A stretch of 64,000 bases of DNA from Clytia hemisphaerica (Eukaryota > Cnidaria > Hydrozoa > Leptothecata > Clytiidae), in assembly GCA_902728285.1 (NCBI GenBank), contig CACVBU010001002.1, positions 653,970 through 717,969 on the forward strand, written 5' to 3'. This document shows positions 47,080-58,802 of the stretch, one piece after another. How positions within the stretch are numbered: the stretch's first letter is position 1; every line of letters begins with the position of its first letter. The notes below the pieces were generated by a model. That model made no database searches. It was not told the DNA's origin and saw only the letters and a list, made by a program, of their open reading frames with translations. The position numbers and the translations under genes are program-made.

Positions 47080-47460
47080 AATAAGTGTCCGAAGCTAGGT
47101 CTGTGATGTCGTCATTTTTTGGACAAGTGCTTTTTTCGTTAAAACTATCAAGTGTAATATACTGTTGGAAAGGATTTTTTATGCTGAACAACTTTTTGCT
47201 TACGAAAAAGTCTGAAAATGTACTCAATGTGAGTAATAAGTGTCCGAAGCTAGGTCGGTGATGTCATTAGTTTTCGGACAAGTGCTTTTTTCTCTAAAAC
47301 TATCAAGTGTAATATACTGTTGGAAAGGATTTTTTATGCTGAACAACTTTTTTGCTTACGAAAAAGTCTGAAAATATACTCAATGTGAGTAGTAAGTGTC
47401 CGAAGCTAGGTTGGTGATGTCGTCATTTTTCGGACATGTGCTTTTTTCCTTAAAACTATT
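47080..47460 (+). repeat. ~157-bp unit array, left arm of 10-kb element
   Basis: Direct copies of a unit containing GTGTCCGAAGCTAGGT, GATGTCGTCATTTTT, CGGACAAGTGC, AATATACTGTTGGAAAGGAT and CTTACGAAAAAGTCTGAAAA. Spacing is 156 bp between 47155 and 47311. A first partial unit lies at 43490-43586 and a last at 47725-47780. Confidence 0.85.
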
Positions 47461-47724
47461 ACTCTCGGGTACCTAATAGCCGGGGGGGTTGGAAAAAATC
47501 TCAAAACTTAATAAGCGGGGAAGCGGGGAGGTTGGAATAAAAATGTCCTGGGTGGTAAATTTTTGAAAAGGAGGCTAATACAGCTGAATTAGGACAAAAA
47601 AGGGAACTTTCAAAAACATTTTCCCAAAAATTGATAAGCGGGGGGGTTGGAATAAGAATGTCCTGGGTGGAAAATTTTCGAAAAATTAATTAGCGGGGGG
47701 AACGGCTATTAAGTACCCGAGAGT
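47461..47724 (+). mobile_element. MITE with ACTCTCGGGT ends, copy 2
   Basis: ACTCTCGGGTACCTAATAGC at 47461, mirrored at 47705-47724. It interrupts the unit array between AAAACTAT and AAGTGT. The interior matches the complement of copy 1 (42502-42770). Confidence 0.75.
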
Positions 47725-48172
47725 AAGTGTTATATACAGTTGGAAAGGAATTTTCATACTGAGCAAGACTTTTGCGTACAGAGCAGTTAATAAGAATTAG
47801 AAAAACACAACAGAATGGAATCAACAACCCTGATAATAGGATCAAAAAGGAATATATAGAATACTAAAGTAAAAAATATTATGGCTCTCTATTTGCATAA
47901 ATATTTACGTAATTTACTTTCTATGCAATAAATTGAATAAATTGTTCAATAATAAACCTTTACATAAATTACGTCACGAGCAACGTTTGCCTCGTTTTCA
48001 AAATATTGCTATGGTAATTGATTCTCAGAGGAGTTTATAAGAAGATTTACTCTATTTATAGGGTAATACTTGAAGACTCAAGGGATTTAATCACCTAGGT
48101 AATGATTTCAAAACGAGGCAGTCGTATCAAATAGTTCGTTCAATAAAAAGTCTCAAGTCACCTGGAAAAATT

Positions 48173-51100
48173 TTAACTGCTCTTACAGATAAAGCTTCTT
48201 TTTTTCGAATAAAATCCTAATATATGAAAAAGTTGATGTTGATTAAGAATTAAAGTTTTCAAAGAATCTTGTTCAGAGCAAAAACTAATTCTAAAATGGT
48301 AATCATTCTTCCAAGTCATTCGCGTCTTCGTTCTCGTTCTCCTCTTCAAATAATCATCCTCCTTATTCGTCCATTCATTGCAACACGTGTTTTCACTTTC
48401 ATAACATTTGCAAAATTTGTTACAGGACAATTTTGCACTGGCACATGTACAGTTCTGCCTTGAACAAGGAGATTCACTTGCACAATTACATTTAATCATC
48501 TGAAGGACTGCATCCGGTGCGGCGAACACGCTTTCGGGAAACATTGTAGGTAATTGGCACTCGTTGATATCGTCTTTAGTCCATCCATTCTATGGGATAA
48601 TGAAATTAGAAATAAAGTTTCTAAACTTTCAACACATTAAGTAAAGAAACTTTTGCGAATGAGCTTAGCATTTTTGAGAAAGTTCCTTCTCTTAAAGTAT
48701 CATTTCGCAAAAGTAATGCCCGTGAAAAATAAATACACATATAATAAACCTAACAATCCAATTCAAATCGAGTGTTTAAATCGACACTGACATTTAATAC
48801 CTTAGTTGGATCCATTTCTGGTGGTCTTTCATCAAGGCAGCTGTTCCAAATACATGCTTGGTAATGGGCTCTCAGCACGTTTAAGAGAAACACTTCGGTT
48901 GTAGGTGGAAGAGATTCCAATTTTGGTGGTTTAAGGGTTGTAGATAGCTTCTTCTTTGTTCGCTTGGCCCACAAAAAGAATCTTGCTTTTGAGAGATCGG
49001 GTTCATCCAGTTTTATGCCATAGCATGCAGCAATGAGTTTGGTGCTATCTTCAAGGATCGATTCTTCAGATGCATTGATATTACCAAGAGACTCTAATTT
49101 GTAGCCTTTTTTCAACGCATTTTTGACTTTCTTCTTTCCGATACCTAGCATCTTTGGAACACTATCACATCCTGAGAGAGCGTGTGCAGCAATGAGCGAT
49201 GGCATGATGTCAGCATGTTTCTCCGCTTTCTGGTTGATGTTAATGAGTGCTCGAGCATCTGAGAAAGATATCATAACAACTAATGCTTCCACTGAATACT
49301 TATGGACATACGACGCTAGCAGAATAAAGACATCAGTATCGTCACATATCACTTTGATTGGAGACTGTCCTTCCTCTGCACACTTCATCGCTTGTTTGAT
49401 AATATTGACATCAGCTTCTTCGTGGTAACTTTTTAGATCATCTCGGGTTGTGATGACACCATTTTCCACTTGGATGGGTGTTGCCTCTGAGCACGTAACG
49501 ACAAATCGTTTGGAGAAACGATGGATGGTGAGCATTTCAATAATGTATTTCGATACAATGTCAATAACTTGAATCTTGTTCTTGGAAGACTTCATTACAA
49601 TTTCTCTCGTTGGTAGAGGTGAATCGAGGCTCAAAATATGATTGTGAGAGATGTTTCCCGTCCTTTGATCCCTGGTCGCGCCTTTGATTGAGTACTTGAA
49701 GTACCGATCGAAAATGAGAAACACGTCAGCATTTTCTTTTGACAGCTGATAAGTTACATACTGGAACATCTTGTAAGCCAAATCTCTGACGGTACCATTC
49801 GTTGGCCATCTGACGTCCCAAAACTTGGCACACCCATCCACGATGATAACTTCTGGTTTTGTTTGGTTCCTTTGGGAAGTCGTTACCTTTAGAGCCTCCT
49901 TTAACTCTGACTTGGCGTTTGGAGGTCTCATTTCACCATTCTTTTGAAATATTGACAGGGGTATGGGAGATAGCTCAAATCTCAAGACTTCCTCTAACTT
50001 GACCCTGTCAATACTCAATAAACACATAACCCGTGAATAGATTACCTCAGTGTTGAAAATTTTGCTTTCTCCAGAATCGACCGATGTCTTGCCTGACTTC
50101 ATAGTGACTATTTTGCTAGATATCTTTTCGTGAAACCCTTCTGGTAGGTTCTTTATAAATTGATTTCGTTGGCTTTGTCCATCCTCAACGGCTTTATGAA
50201 CATTCACTTCACCTTTGGCAATGAATCCCGAAAAGATATTGACCAGACCATCTAATCCTTCCTTGAACGCGTCGATGCATTTTTCTAGTGTTTTTCTGAT
50301 ACCGGATCGGTCGGTCTCATCACTTTTGACTCTTCCTTTAGATTCCTCCTTGTGAAAGTTTTGAGATTTAGGCGTTGATTTCTCCCTCATATCATCAAGA
50401 TCCGACAAGATTTGGGTTGTTATGTGAAGACTGTTGGCCCACTTCTTAACAACAGTTGGCTTGAGTGTGACACCGACGATTCCGCCTGGACCTTTCCCAT
50501 ACCGCATGAACGTGGTTTCGATAAACATATCTGACCAAATTCCGTTTCAAAATCCCTCTTGATGCCTCATGAAGTGTTCCCCCTTCATAAATCTTTGAAG
50601 AATCTCCTTTGGTATACTTTCCATGTTCAATAGATAATACGAAGCGTATCTAGCATAGTTTTGGTGGCCCGCTGCAAAGAAGTATGGTATCATATCTTTA
50701 ACTACTGATAGATGAAGCAACCACTCTCCTTCTCTTTCAGCACGCACGAAAAGGAGGCAAAGAAAAACTGGTTTGATAAGGTTGTTCACCCAATGTTTTG
50801 CTGTCGAACTTCTCTCAGATACTGTCTCCAAGAATTCCGAAAGTTTGGTGCTATCAGAAATTTCTGTGATAACATTCCGAAACAGTTCCTCCACCACCAT
50901 TCTCAAGGCTCGAAGATTCATAGGGAACTTTTTGCCAGATAGCATCTTTTTGACACCAGAAAAGCTTTTTTCTAAGATTTCTTCAAGCCCGCTATTTGCC
51001 ATAAGAGTTCCTATACATCCGATAAAGCTCATGAGAAGATGCACCACCAAGTCTAGGAATGAAGTTCGGGAAGATTTCTGGATAAACCCACATAATATCT

Positions 51101-52244
51101 ACCATGATTTTGTTGTTGTTTGAGTTGTTGGTCACATGTCATTATTGTGTGCTTCTGGCCGGTTGCATTAGTGATTCTCTTTGTCTCAGACATTGCTGTA
51201 TAGATGGTTGTGTGATCGGATGGCTTTTGATCAATGAGAGGAGTGTATACAGCGATAGTTTTCTTTGATTTTAGAACTCCACTTTCACGAACTTCACGGG
51301 TATTGAAGCCAGAGTATTCTGGGGTGGTAGGCTCAGTAGCCATCGCATGGAAGAATTTCAAGTCCTGTTCTTTTCCTCGTTTTAATAAAAGGGCTTGCTG
51401 GGCTAAATGTTTCAAGCTGAGAGGGTTCCGTCCTTTTGGTAGACTTGGCATGGCAGGTTTCTTGGGTCCGGTGTACTCTTGGATGGGGACGTCAGGAAAT
51501 TTCAAGTTCATGATGTCTTCCTTTTTCACTTTCGGAAAGGCAAGGGCTTCTTCATTTTGTTCGGAATCCTCGGTATTGGCTTTTTGAGTAAGTATTATAG
51601 CAAGCGAATGTGTTTGTTTTTCACCATTTTGCGAAGAAATGGTAACGTCAAAATTATCGCTTACGCCTTGAACAAGTCCATCCAAGTGATTTCTCAAACT
51701 AGCGGTAGACTTTTTCGAGTTCTCAATTGCTGCTGATGCACGAAATCGTTTGAGTTCATCGTAGGAGCAAACAACTTTATAATCGTATAGGTGATCGACT
51801 AGTTCTTTTTTTTGGACTTGAATTGCTAGATCGATGAGCACCGTAGTTGGTTTCTTTCTTACGATACTGGTTACGATGTTTCCGATGAGTATAGATGGTA
51901 ATTCATTCTCGGCCAGATCTTGTGATATTTTTGCAAAAGAAACACTGTTCTTTCCAGAAGAAAGGCTTCCGGGAAATCTTCCTTCGTTTTGGTTGCGTAG
52001 GGTTGTCCTTTGTTTCTTTGCGCTTCAAGTGACGGTCAATATGTGATTTTGATGTATACGTAGATAAACAATTTCTGTGTGCAGTAAATAGTTCAGAGCT
52101 TTCTAGTATAACATTTAAGTTGGCGTCTCCTCTACTTGTACATGCATCCTTGACTGATAATAATCTTTGCTCCGAAATCTGTATTAAATCTCTATCATTA
52201 TCTCCCTTGCAAGTACTGAGATAATCTGTGAAGATGCAAGCCAT
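48173..52244 (-). pseudogene. XPG/FEN-like nuclease with CXC domain (element transposase candidate), decayed
   Basis: N-terminal part 52244-51053: KEQCFFCKN zinc-binding pair; frameshifts near 51930 and 51080. Part 51050-48801 has one in-frame TGA at 50547 where relatives probably have Trp (HQEGF-stop-NGIWSDMF). The nuclease section shows VIVDGCAKFWDVRW, HEEADVNIIKQA, VICDDTDVFILLASY and ALSGCDSVPKMLGIGKKK: acidic residues and helix-hairpin of the XPG/FEN fold. The intron 48590-48800 (GTATTA…CCATAG) joins in phase to a last exon with CNCASESPCSRQNCTCASAK, a tesmin/TSO1-like CXC repeat. The family is abundant in aquatic invertebrate and fish genomes and is usually left uncharacterised. A role as Academ-type transposase is inferred from its place between TIRs. 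Confidence 0.7.
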
Positions 52245-52659
52245 ACCTTAAACGGGCAAAATGAGAAACTTTGAAATCAAAATATTCCTTGATCAAGATT
52301 TTTGAGCCTCTTGAGCTGGTTAGAAAGCATCTTCTAATGCTAATTTAAAAGATCTTTACTAAAGGACGAATTTTAAGACTTACCAGAAAATTCCAACGAA
52401 AGCAAACTTTTTTCTGTCTTCAGCTAACTTTTCTGTTCAATCATTTTATAACTTATAATTTTTCTTTCACTAGAAAATAAATAAAGAGAAACTCTATTAA
52501 TATAATAATGTTCTTCGATTAATTCAATTTTCAATTTTGACTAATACAGATAAAAGAATTCTGACGAAGCTTCACTAAATACAATATGTAGTTTCTGAAG
52601 ATTCGATACTTAAGCTAAAAGAAAAAGACAGGTTTCTGAAAAGTGATGTCATCAGCTAC

Positions 52660-53080
52660 ATGCCTCCAAACACTTATTACTCGCATTGAGTACGTTTTCA
52701 AACTTTTTCGTAAGCAAAAAAGTTGTTCAGCATAAAAAATCCTTTCCAACAGTATATTACACTTGATAGTTTTAACGAAAAAAGCACTTGTCCGAAAACT
52801 GATGACATCACCGACCTAGCTTCGGACACTTATTACTCACATTGAGTACATTTTCAGACTTTTTCGTAAGCAAAAAAGTTGTTCAGCATAAAAAATCCTT
52901 TCCAACAGTATATTACACTTGATAGTTTTAACGAAAAAAGCACATGTCCGAAAAATGACGACATCACCAACCTAGCTTCGGACACTTATTACTCACATTG
53001 AGTAGATTTTCAGACTTTTTCGTAAGCAAAAAAGTTGTTCAGCATAAAAAATCCTTTCCAACGGTATATAATGTTGGAAG
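52660..53080 (-). repeat. ~157-bp unit array, right arm of 10-kb element
   Basis: Three inverted copies of the left-arm unit, with TCCTTTCCAACAGTATATTA near 52740 and 52898, and a variant near 53054. Spacing is about 158 bp. Confidence 0.85.
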
Positions 53081-53272
53081 ATATCAAAATTTTGAAATTT
53101 TTTTAATCCGCCATTTTGAAAATTCCACCATTATGGAAAATGCTCAAGGTGTGCCAGGTGGCACTCGACGGTTTTTCAATCCCAATGACCCAATGAACAC
53201 ATTTCAATCAAAAAATTCCATGTGTACGCAAATTTTGGTTCGGTAAAAAATGACCAAAATTCCCCTGGACTA

Positions 53273-54184
53273 ATAATTGTTTTTTGAAATAAGGCTCGAC
53301 AAATACAGGAAGGCCTTCTGAAGAATATGGGTCATTCCTGGTCAGTCAGTATATAATAAAATTAAATCACTGAAAATCTAGGATCAGAAGGTCAAGATCT
53401 AAAAAAATTGTTACATTTAAACGCATCAGACTTTTTCCTCTTTATTGATGAATGATATTTGTGTCATTTCCATTTCTCACCTAATGCCAAAAAGGAAAAT
53501 TCACGACAAAAGTATTCAGTAAACCTTATTTTAAACGCATGCAAAGGAAAGGTCATAATTCACGACAAAAGTTTTCCAAGTTTTAAACGCACGTTGAAAG
53601 AAATCACCAAATTCATGACAAAAGTTTTCCCCATTTTAAATGTATGCGAAGGAAAAGTTCATAGTTCACAACAAAAGTTTTCCCCATTTTAAATACATGC
53701 GAAGGAAAAGTTCATACTTTGCGACTAAAGTTTTCCCCATTTTAAATACATGCGAAGGAAAAGTTCATAGTTTGCGACTAAAGTTTTCCCCATTTTAAAC
53801 GCATGCGAAGGAAAAGTTCATAGTTCGATCTCGACAAAAGTTTTCCCCATTTTAAGCGCATGCGAAAAGTTAATATTCCACGACAAAAGTTTTCCTACGC
53901 ATTCAAAGGAAAAGTTCATAGTTCACCACAAAAATTTTCCACATTTTAAACGCATGCTAAGGGAAAGTTCATAGTTTGCAATAAAATTTTGGTGATTGTG
54001 CGGTGATTTCCAATTGTCCGCATCCATATTCAATGGGGTTAGCTAACTTTTTTAGAAGTTAACGTTCTTCGTTGGTCATGTCCTGTGAGCGTGATGTACG
54101 TTATCAGCGTTTCAAAAATTGGAAATTGGCCGCTATAGAATTTCCCTCACAAAGAGGTTTCACTTACCAGATGAGTGCCATTAT
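53273..54184 (+). repeat. Host repeat copy A (continued), with minisatellite
   Basis: Matches 60905-62024, starting at GGAAGGCCTTC and AAATCTAGG.TCAGAAGGTC. From 53500 to 53990 it is a minisatellite of about 55 bp: GACAAAAGTTTTCCCCATTT, AAACGCATGCGAAGGAAAAG, TTCATAGTTC. The end (GGTCATGTCCTGTG, CACTTACCAGATGAGTGCCA) matches 61900-62024. Confidence 0.75.
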
Positions 54185-54915
54185 AGACCTTTTCGCCTTT
54201 CCATCCGCCATATTGAATTGTATGCAAAAATTATGGTGGCCGAATTGCCGTGGTGAAATTCCTTTAGAAAGTATGCAAAACATATGCAAAAAGAAAGTAT
54301 TAATATAAAACTTACATGCATAATTGGCATTATATTAAAATGTAATCTTGTAGAAGAAAGATTAAATTTGCTTCTCTTGAAAACTAAAAATAATTATATC
54401 CGCTCATCTCTTAGAACAAGCACTTCAAAAATCCATAACATTAGACATAAACTCAAAATGAAAAGTCACCAGCGAAGGTAAAAAATACTTCTTATTCGGC
54501 TGAGGGTAGATTATTCTCCTGGGAATAGACCCGCCAAATGATCAAATCAAAACATTGATAATGTGTGACGTCATAATTACTGCTTTTCAGTTTGCGTGTT
54601 TTGAAAGTTTGATGTGTGTACTCCGTCTTTGTGGAATTTCTTAATGGCATGAAAACAGAATATGCTATGTCTTTAAGAACAAATTTCTAAAAGGCTTTTG
54701 TTGTTCTGTAAATATTTCTTTTTGGATTAAGAAATTCCATCTTTTATTGTTCTAATGATTAGAATATTTATTTATAAGATGCTTTGTTGTCTTTTTAATC
54801 TTTGTGTAAACTTGCATATGTTTTGCATACTTTCCAACTAAATCCAACCACGGCTTTTTCGTTCCTCTATTTTTGCATACAATTCAAGATGGCAGATGGA
54901 AAGGCGAAAAGGTCT
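54185..54915. mobile_element. 731-bp TIR element, ~105-bp TIRs
   Basis: AGACCTTTTCGCCTTTCCAT at 54185, mirrored at 54896-54915; the inverted match continues to GTATGCAAAACATATGCAAA (54275 and 54825). The paralogous copy at 62025 lacks it: GTGCCATTAT joins directly to TGTCGTAGAAG. A short duplication (2-3 bp) is likely but cannot be fixed. No ORF of note. Confidence 0.8.
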
Positions 54916-55085
54916 AATGTTGTAGAAGAAGCATAAAGTAAAATTCAATCATCAATCAGTCAATTTTGCTCCAGGTTCATATTTCTTTACCTCCAAACAA
55001 ACCACCACAAAGAAAGTTCAAACTTTTTTTGATACTGACAGTCTGACAGTGTTTCTTTTTTAGAAGTATTTGTGGATAAGTCTAA
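54916..55085 (+). repeat. Host repeat copy A (third piece)
   Basis: GTAGAAGAAGCATAAAGTAA to TATTTGTGGATAAGTCTAA, matching 62028-62175. Confidence 0.75.
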
Positions 55086-55272
55086 ATGCCAAGGTAACCG
55101 AATCCAACATTTCATCCAACATTGAAAATAGAATGTTGGACAAATGTTGGATGAGTTTTGGAATTATGTTGGATCTCCTAAAAATCGTTTACCCACAGTG
55201 TCCAACATCGTTTTCATCCAACATTAGTGTTCATTCATTTGTTCTTTTTTTAATTCATTCTTTCAAATCAAA

Positions 55273-56533
55273 TATGGCGTCAGCGGAGGACATGCTTCCC
55301 ATCCTTTTGTCAGAGCTTGTAGACTCTGACGATGAGAAACCACGAAGAGGAAAAGGGAGTGGATCAAAAGGAGAGGGCAGTATGGCATGTTTGAAACTTT
55401 GGTGAAAGAATTGATGATCGAGGATAGGATGTCTTTCAAACAAATGTTTCGTATGAGCGTGGAAGATTTCGAGATTGTTTTGAGTCAAATCAACGTCAAA
55501 TCAACGACTTGATTTCACCTCAAGAAAGAGTTCGTGGAGGTCACAGTCATATACTCTTGAATGAGAGACTTGCACTAACACTTAGATATCTTGCAACAGG
55601 TGAATCCTTTCACTCCTTATCTTTTCAATTCCGAGTATCTCTTAAAGCTGTGTCTTATATCATTGCTGGATGTTGCGAAGCAATTGTTGAAAGAATGCAG
55701 GACGCTTTTTTGCCATTACCATCTGTACATGTCCATCTGTCATTGCGGAAAAGTTTGAGTTACGATGGAACTATCCTCACGCTTTAGGAGCAATCGATGG
55801 AAAACATGTGACCATTAAGAAGCCTGACAATGGTGGATCTTTTTACTTTAACTACAAAAAAACTCACTCGATAGTTTTAATGACAATAGCAGGACCAGAG
55901 TACGAGTGTTTATGGGCAGATGTTGGATCTAACGGACGAAACAATGATGGAGGAGTGTGGAACAAATCTCAGTTACAGTCGTCTATCGAAGATGGTACTA
56001 TTGAGCTTCCGAAAAACAAGCCCCTTTCACTTTTGCATCCTAATATGCCATTTGTCTTTTTGGGTGACGATGCATTTGCACTTAAGACATACATGATGAA
56101 GCCGTATCCCCAAAATAATCTAACAGTGGATAAAAGAATTTACAACTATAGACACAGTCGGGCTAGAAGAATTTCAGAAAATCTTTTTGGAATTTTGGCA
56201 AATAGATGGCGCTTATATCATACTACCATTCCACTCTCTCCGGAACGGGTTGAAATCATAACCATGACAACGTTAATACTCCACAATATGCTGTGTAAAA
56301 GTGCAACCTCACGGAACAATTATAAGCCCGACTCTTTTGTAGATTCTTTTGATAACGAAGGAAACATTATTGAAGGCGAATGGCGCGAAGAAAACGATGT
56401 AGACCATTTCCATTCGCTAGAGGTTCCTAAAACAGGGCATAATGCTTCAATTTCAGCTAAGGCAGTAAGGGAAAATTTCAAGGACTACTTCATGAGCGAA
56501 GGGGCAGTTCAATGGCAGTATAAGTATACCTAA
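55273..56533 (+). pseudogene. PIF/Harbinger DDE transposase, frameshifted
   Basis: ATG at 55273 (MASAEDMLPILLSELV). Frame changes near 55380 and 55505, then a helix-turn-helix-like block (LTLRYLATGESFHSLSFQF), and a small deletion near 55735. The last 241 codons are open: AIDGKHVTIKKP (first catalytic Asp), LGDDAFALKTY (second Asp), SENLFGILANRW (catalytic Glu), then IILHNML-type end. Length and order fit DDE_Tnp_4. Three or more lesions mean no full protein from this copy. Confidence 0.88.
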
Positions 56534-56764
56534 AAAAGTATTTTTTTATTGCAATGGAAATATTCTTTTTACTAAAGTTTTAATAAGAATTCTGATATTC
56601 TATGTAACACAAGAAAAAATATCATTATACTATATATTTGAAAAAGAATCATATCAAAAAATCTAGGAAATATCATCCGACTTCTTTCTTTTATTTGTTC
56701 AAAAAAGCTACAATAAAAAATATCAACATATAACTTGCTTATCGATCATCTCAGCATGGAACTG

Positions 56765-57440
56765 TAATAGTAGAGGGCATTTTGTAAAATCGCTCGACTG
56801 TTTTGTTAGAAGCACTTGTTATACATTTTTGGAAAGCTAAGGGGTAGGGGAATCGAAATTAATATGTTTCCAATTTTTTTCGGACACTTTGGTGTGATTT
56901 TCGGACAAATATGACGGTCTCAGGCAAAAATCATAGGGTTAAAAATTAATGAAAATTTTAGCTCGAGAAAACAGAGACCTGTTGTATATTTTTGGAAAGC
57001 TCTTAAAAAATTAGGATTAGAGATATATTACAAGTATAGGTGATTTCAGTACCTAACTCGGTATATTTAGCTTCAAAAAGCGCAAAAACTGGACAAAATA
57101 GCTGTTTCTGGCTGAAAAAACGGTTTTCAAGGGTTAATATCTCGAGTTAGGTACAGAAATCACCTATACTTGCAATATATCTCTAATCTTAATTTTTTGA
57201 GAGCTTTCCAAAAATATACAACAGGTCTCCGTTTTCTCTAGCTAAAATTTTCATTAATTTTTAACCCTATGATTTTTGCCTGAGACCGTCATATTTGTCC
57301 GAAAATCACACCAAAGTGTCGGAAAAAAAATTGGAAACATAGTAATTTCGATTCCCCTACCCCTTAGCTTTCCAAAAATGTATAACAAGTGCTTCTAACA
57401 AAACAGTCAAGCGATTCCAAAAAATTTAACAAAATTCCCC
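56765..57440. repeat. Foldback between the two Harbinger genes, ~290-bp arms
   Basis: TCGCT.GACTGTTTTGTTAG near 56790 is mirrored near 57395-57415. Matching continues through TGGAAAGCTAAGGGGTAGGG, GACGGTCTCAGGCAAAAATC and AGGTACTGAAATCACC-like sequence to a ~65-bp loop (57067-57132). The arms are nearly identical. The outer end of the right arm touches the stop of the MADF gene. Confidence 0.85.
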
Positions 57441-57443
57441 CTA

Positions 57444-58372
57444 CTATAAGGTCCATGATTGAAATAAGGAACGTTTCCTGGAGAGGATGATGAAGATTGT
57501 GTTTGGTATATTGCCAATAAAAGAATTGTTCATCCTGCTGTCAATTTCATCGGCAAACTCGAATTCAAAAATAACATCTGATATTTTCTTTACTGCATAT
57601 TTCCTTTTTCGGTCATCGAAACCCCTCAATTTCTCATCCATGTAGAGCGCGAACGTCGACACCTTTGGCTCTTTCGTATCGTTGTCCTTCTTAGGTTTGC
57701 TTGCCTCATCATTCTTTTTAGAAATAGCCTCAGTGCATTTTGTCAATAAGACCAACTTACGCTCGGCAATAGACTTTATCTTCAACTTTGGAGGCATGGG
57801 TGGTTCACCATCGTCATTAACAATTTCATGATTATAACCATCATCAACATCAACTCTTCTTTTTCTTATAGTTTCTCTGCTTCTTGAGGCAGTCATAACA
57901 GGGAGCAAGAAAGATAATCGTCGGTAATGAATCCAGGTACTTTCATATAACTCATCGGTTGCCTGACCACTTTTGGTTGTCGTTTCTTTGTTTTTCTCTC
58001 GTCCCAATTGAGCTCGCAATCCGTTGATTTTGGCTTTAATTGATTTAATATTTGTTCCAAAAGTTTCAGCCATTTCAGAGTAGGCGATCTTTATGATGTC
58101 ACGTTTGCTATAATCTGGGTGAAAACATCCCATAAAGAAACTCTTTCTTCTAACATGTCGATGAAATCCACTATTTCATTGTCGGTCCAATCTCTCTTAT
58201 CTTTTTCATCTTCAGATTTAGTTGCTTTTTTCCGTTGACTTTGTTTCTTATTTTTGTCCTTTGCATCCTGATTTTTCTTCTCCTATTCATTCTTTCTTAT
58301 TTCAGACAATGCAAGCGTCTCTTCGTCGCTATCAATATAACCAGCACTACTATTATTGCTGCTTGCGTCCAT
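57444..58372 (-). pseudogene. Harbinger MADF (Myb/SANT-like) protein
   Basis: ATG at 58372 gives an acidic start (DSDEETLAL), then an in-frame TAG near 58283, then a lysine-rich linker and DWTDNEIVDFIDMLEE…LWDVF, the start of a MADF domain. A one-base shift near 58120 moves to the open frame from 58133: PDYSKRDIIKIAYSEMAE, KAKINGLRAQLGRE, ESTWIHYRRLSFL, the rest of MADF. The C-terminal half is charged with a KYAVKKISDVIFE helix, resembling BESS-type tails. It would act as the DNA-binding partner of the transposase. Two lesions. Confidence 0.8.
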
Positions 58373-58802
58373 CTTGTTTGAAAAGTGCCACTGATTATAA
58401 AAAAGCAAAGAACTACTTTGTGTTTACTTTTTTCCGAACAAAAAAGATTCGATTTCGAAGCTTCTCTACCATCTTTCTCTATTTGTTATGAAAATTTTCG
58501 ATTTTTTTATTAAAAAACATTCGATTTTATTTCCAATGACGTCATTATCGTTCAAATGTTGGATAGAAGCAGAGTAAACGAATGGAACATGATCCAACAC
58601 AAGAATCGAGAGAAAAAAAGGGACAGATGTTGGACAAAATGTTTGATGGCGATCAAACTTTCATCCAACAGTTTTTTCCTTCTTACAACAAATTTTTTTC
58701 TTCCAACCGGATTTTTGTATTCGTGTAAACGATTCCAACATTCCATCCAACAGCGAGAAAATGGCATGTTGGATGAAATGTTGGAATCGTTTACCTCGGC
58801 CT

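Larger units (their letters stand above)
43306..53272 (-). mobile_element. ~10-kb TIR element encoding XPG-like nuclease and CXC domain (AcademX-like)
   Basis: Long inverted ends: 43306-43586 and 52990-53272, both starting TAGTCCAGGGGAATTT. ATAA is duplicated at 43302-43305 and 53273-53276 (AAT is an equally valid 3-bp reading). Academ elements have 3-4 bp duplications and XPG-nuclease proteins, so AcademX is my best assignment; it rests on recalled family features. The empty version of the site is visible at about 60895-60905. Removing the nested hAT (3488 bp plus duplication) leaves about 6.5 kb. The arms carry inverted arrays of a ~157-bp unit. Confidence 0.75.
55086..58802. mobile_element. 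3.72-kb PIF/Harbinger transposon
   Basis: TIRs start A(G/T)GCC and continue AGGTAA.CGA.TCCAACATTT (55086, mirrored to 58802), with inverted subterminal TTGGATGAAATGTTGGA motifs. TAA is duplicated at 55083-55085 and 58803-58805. The empty site in the paralogue is near 62173 (TCTAACC). It contains a plus-strand DDE transposase and a minus-strand MADF gene, convergent, with a foldback between them. Its ends match the 853-bp element at 26819-27671. Confidence 0.92.

Noticed and set aside
44373-51736. Plus-strand frames of 60-117 codons opposite the hAT and nuclease genes
   Set aside because: They are antisense shadows of long minus-strand coding sequence.
53500-53990. CRISPR-like array
   Set aside because: The repeats are contiguous, variable minisatellite units without unique spacers, in a eukaryotic genome.
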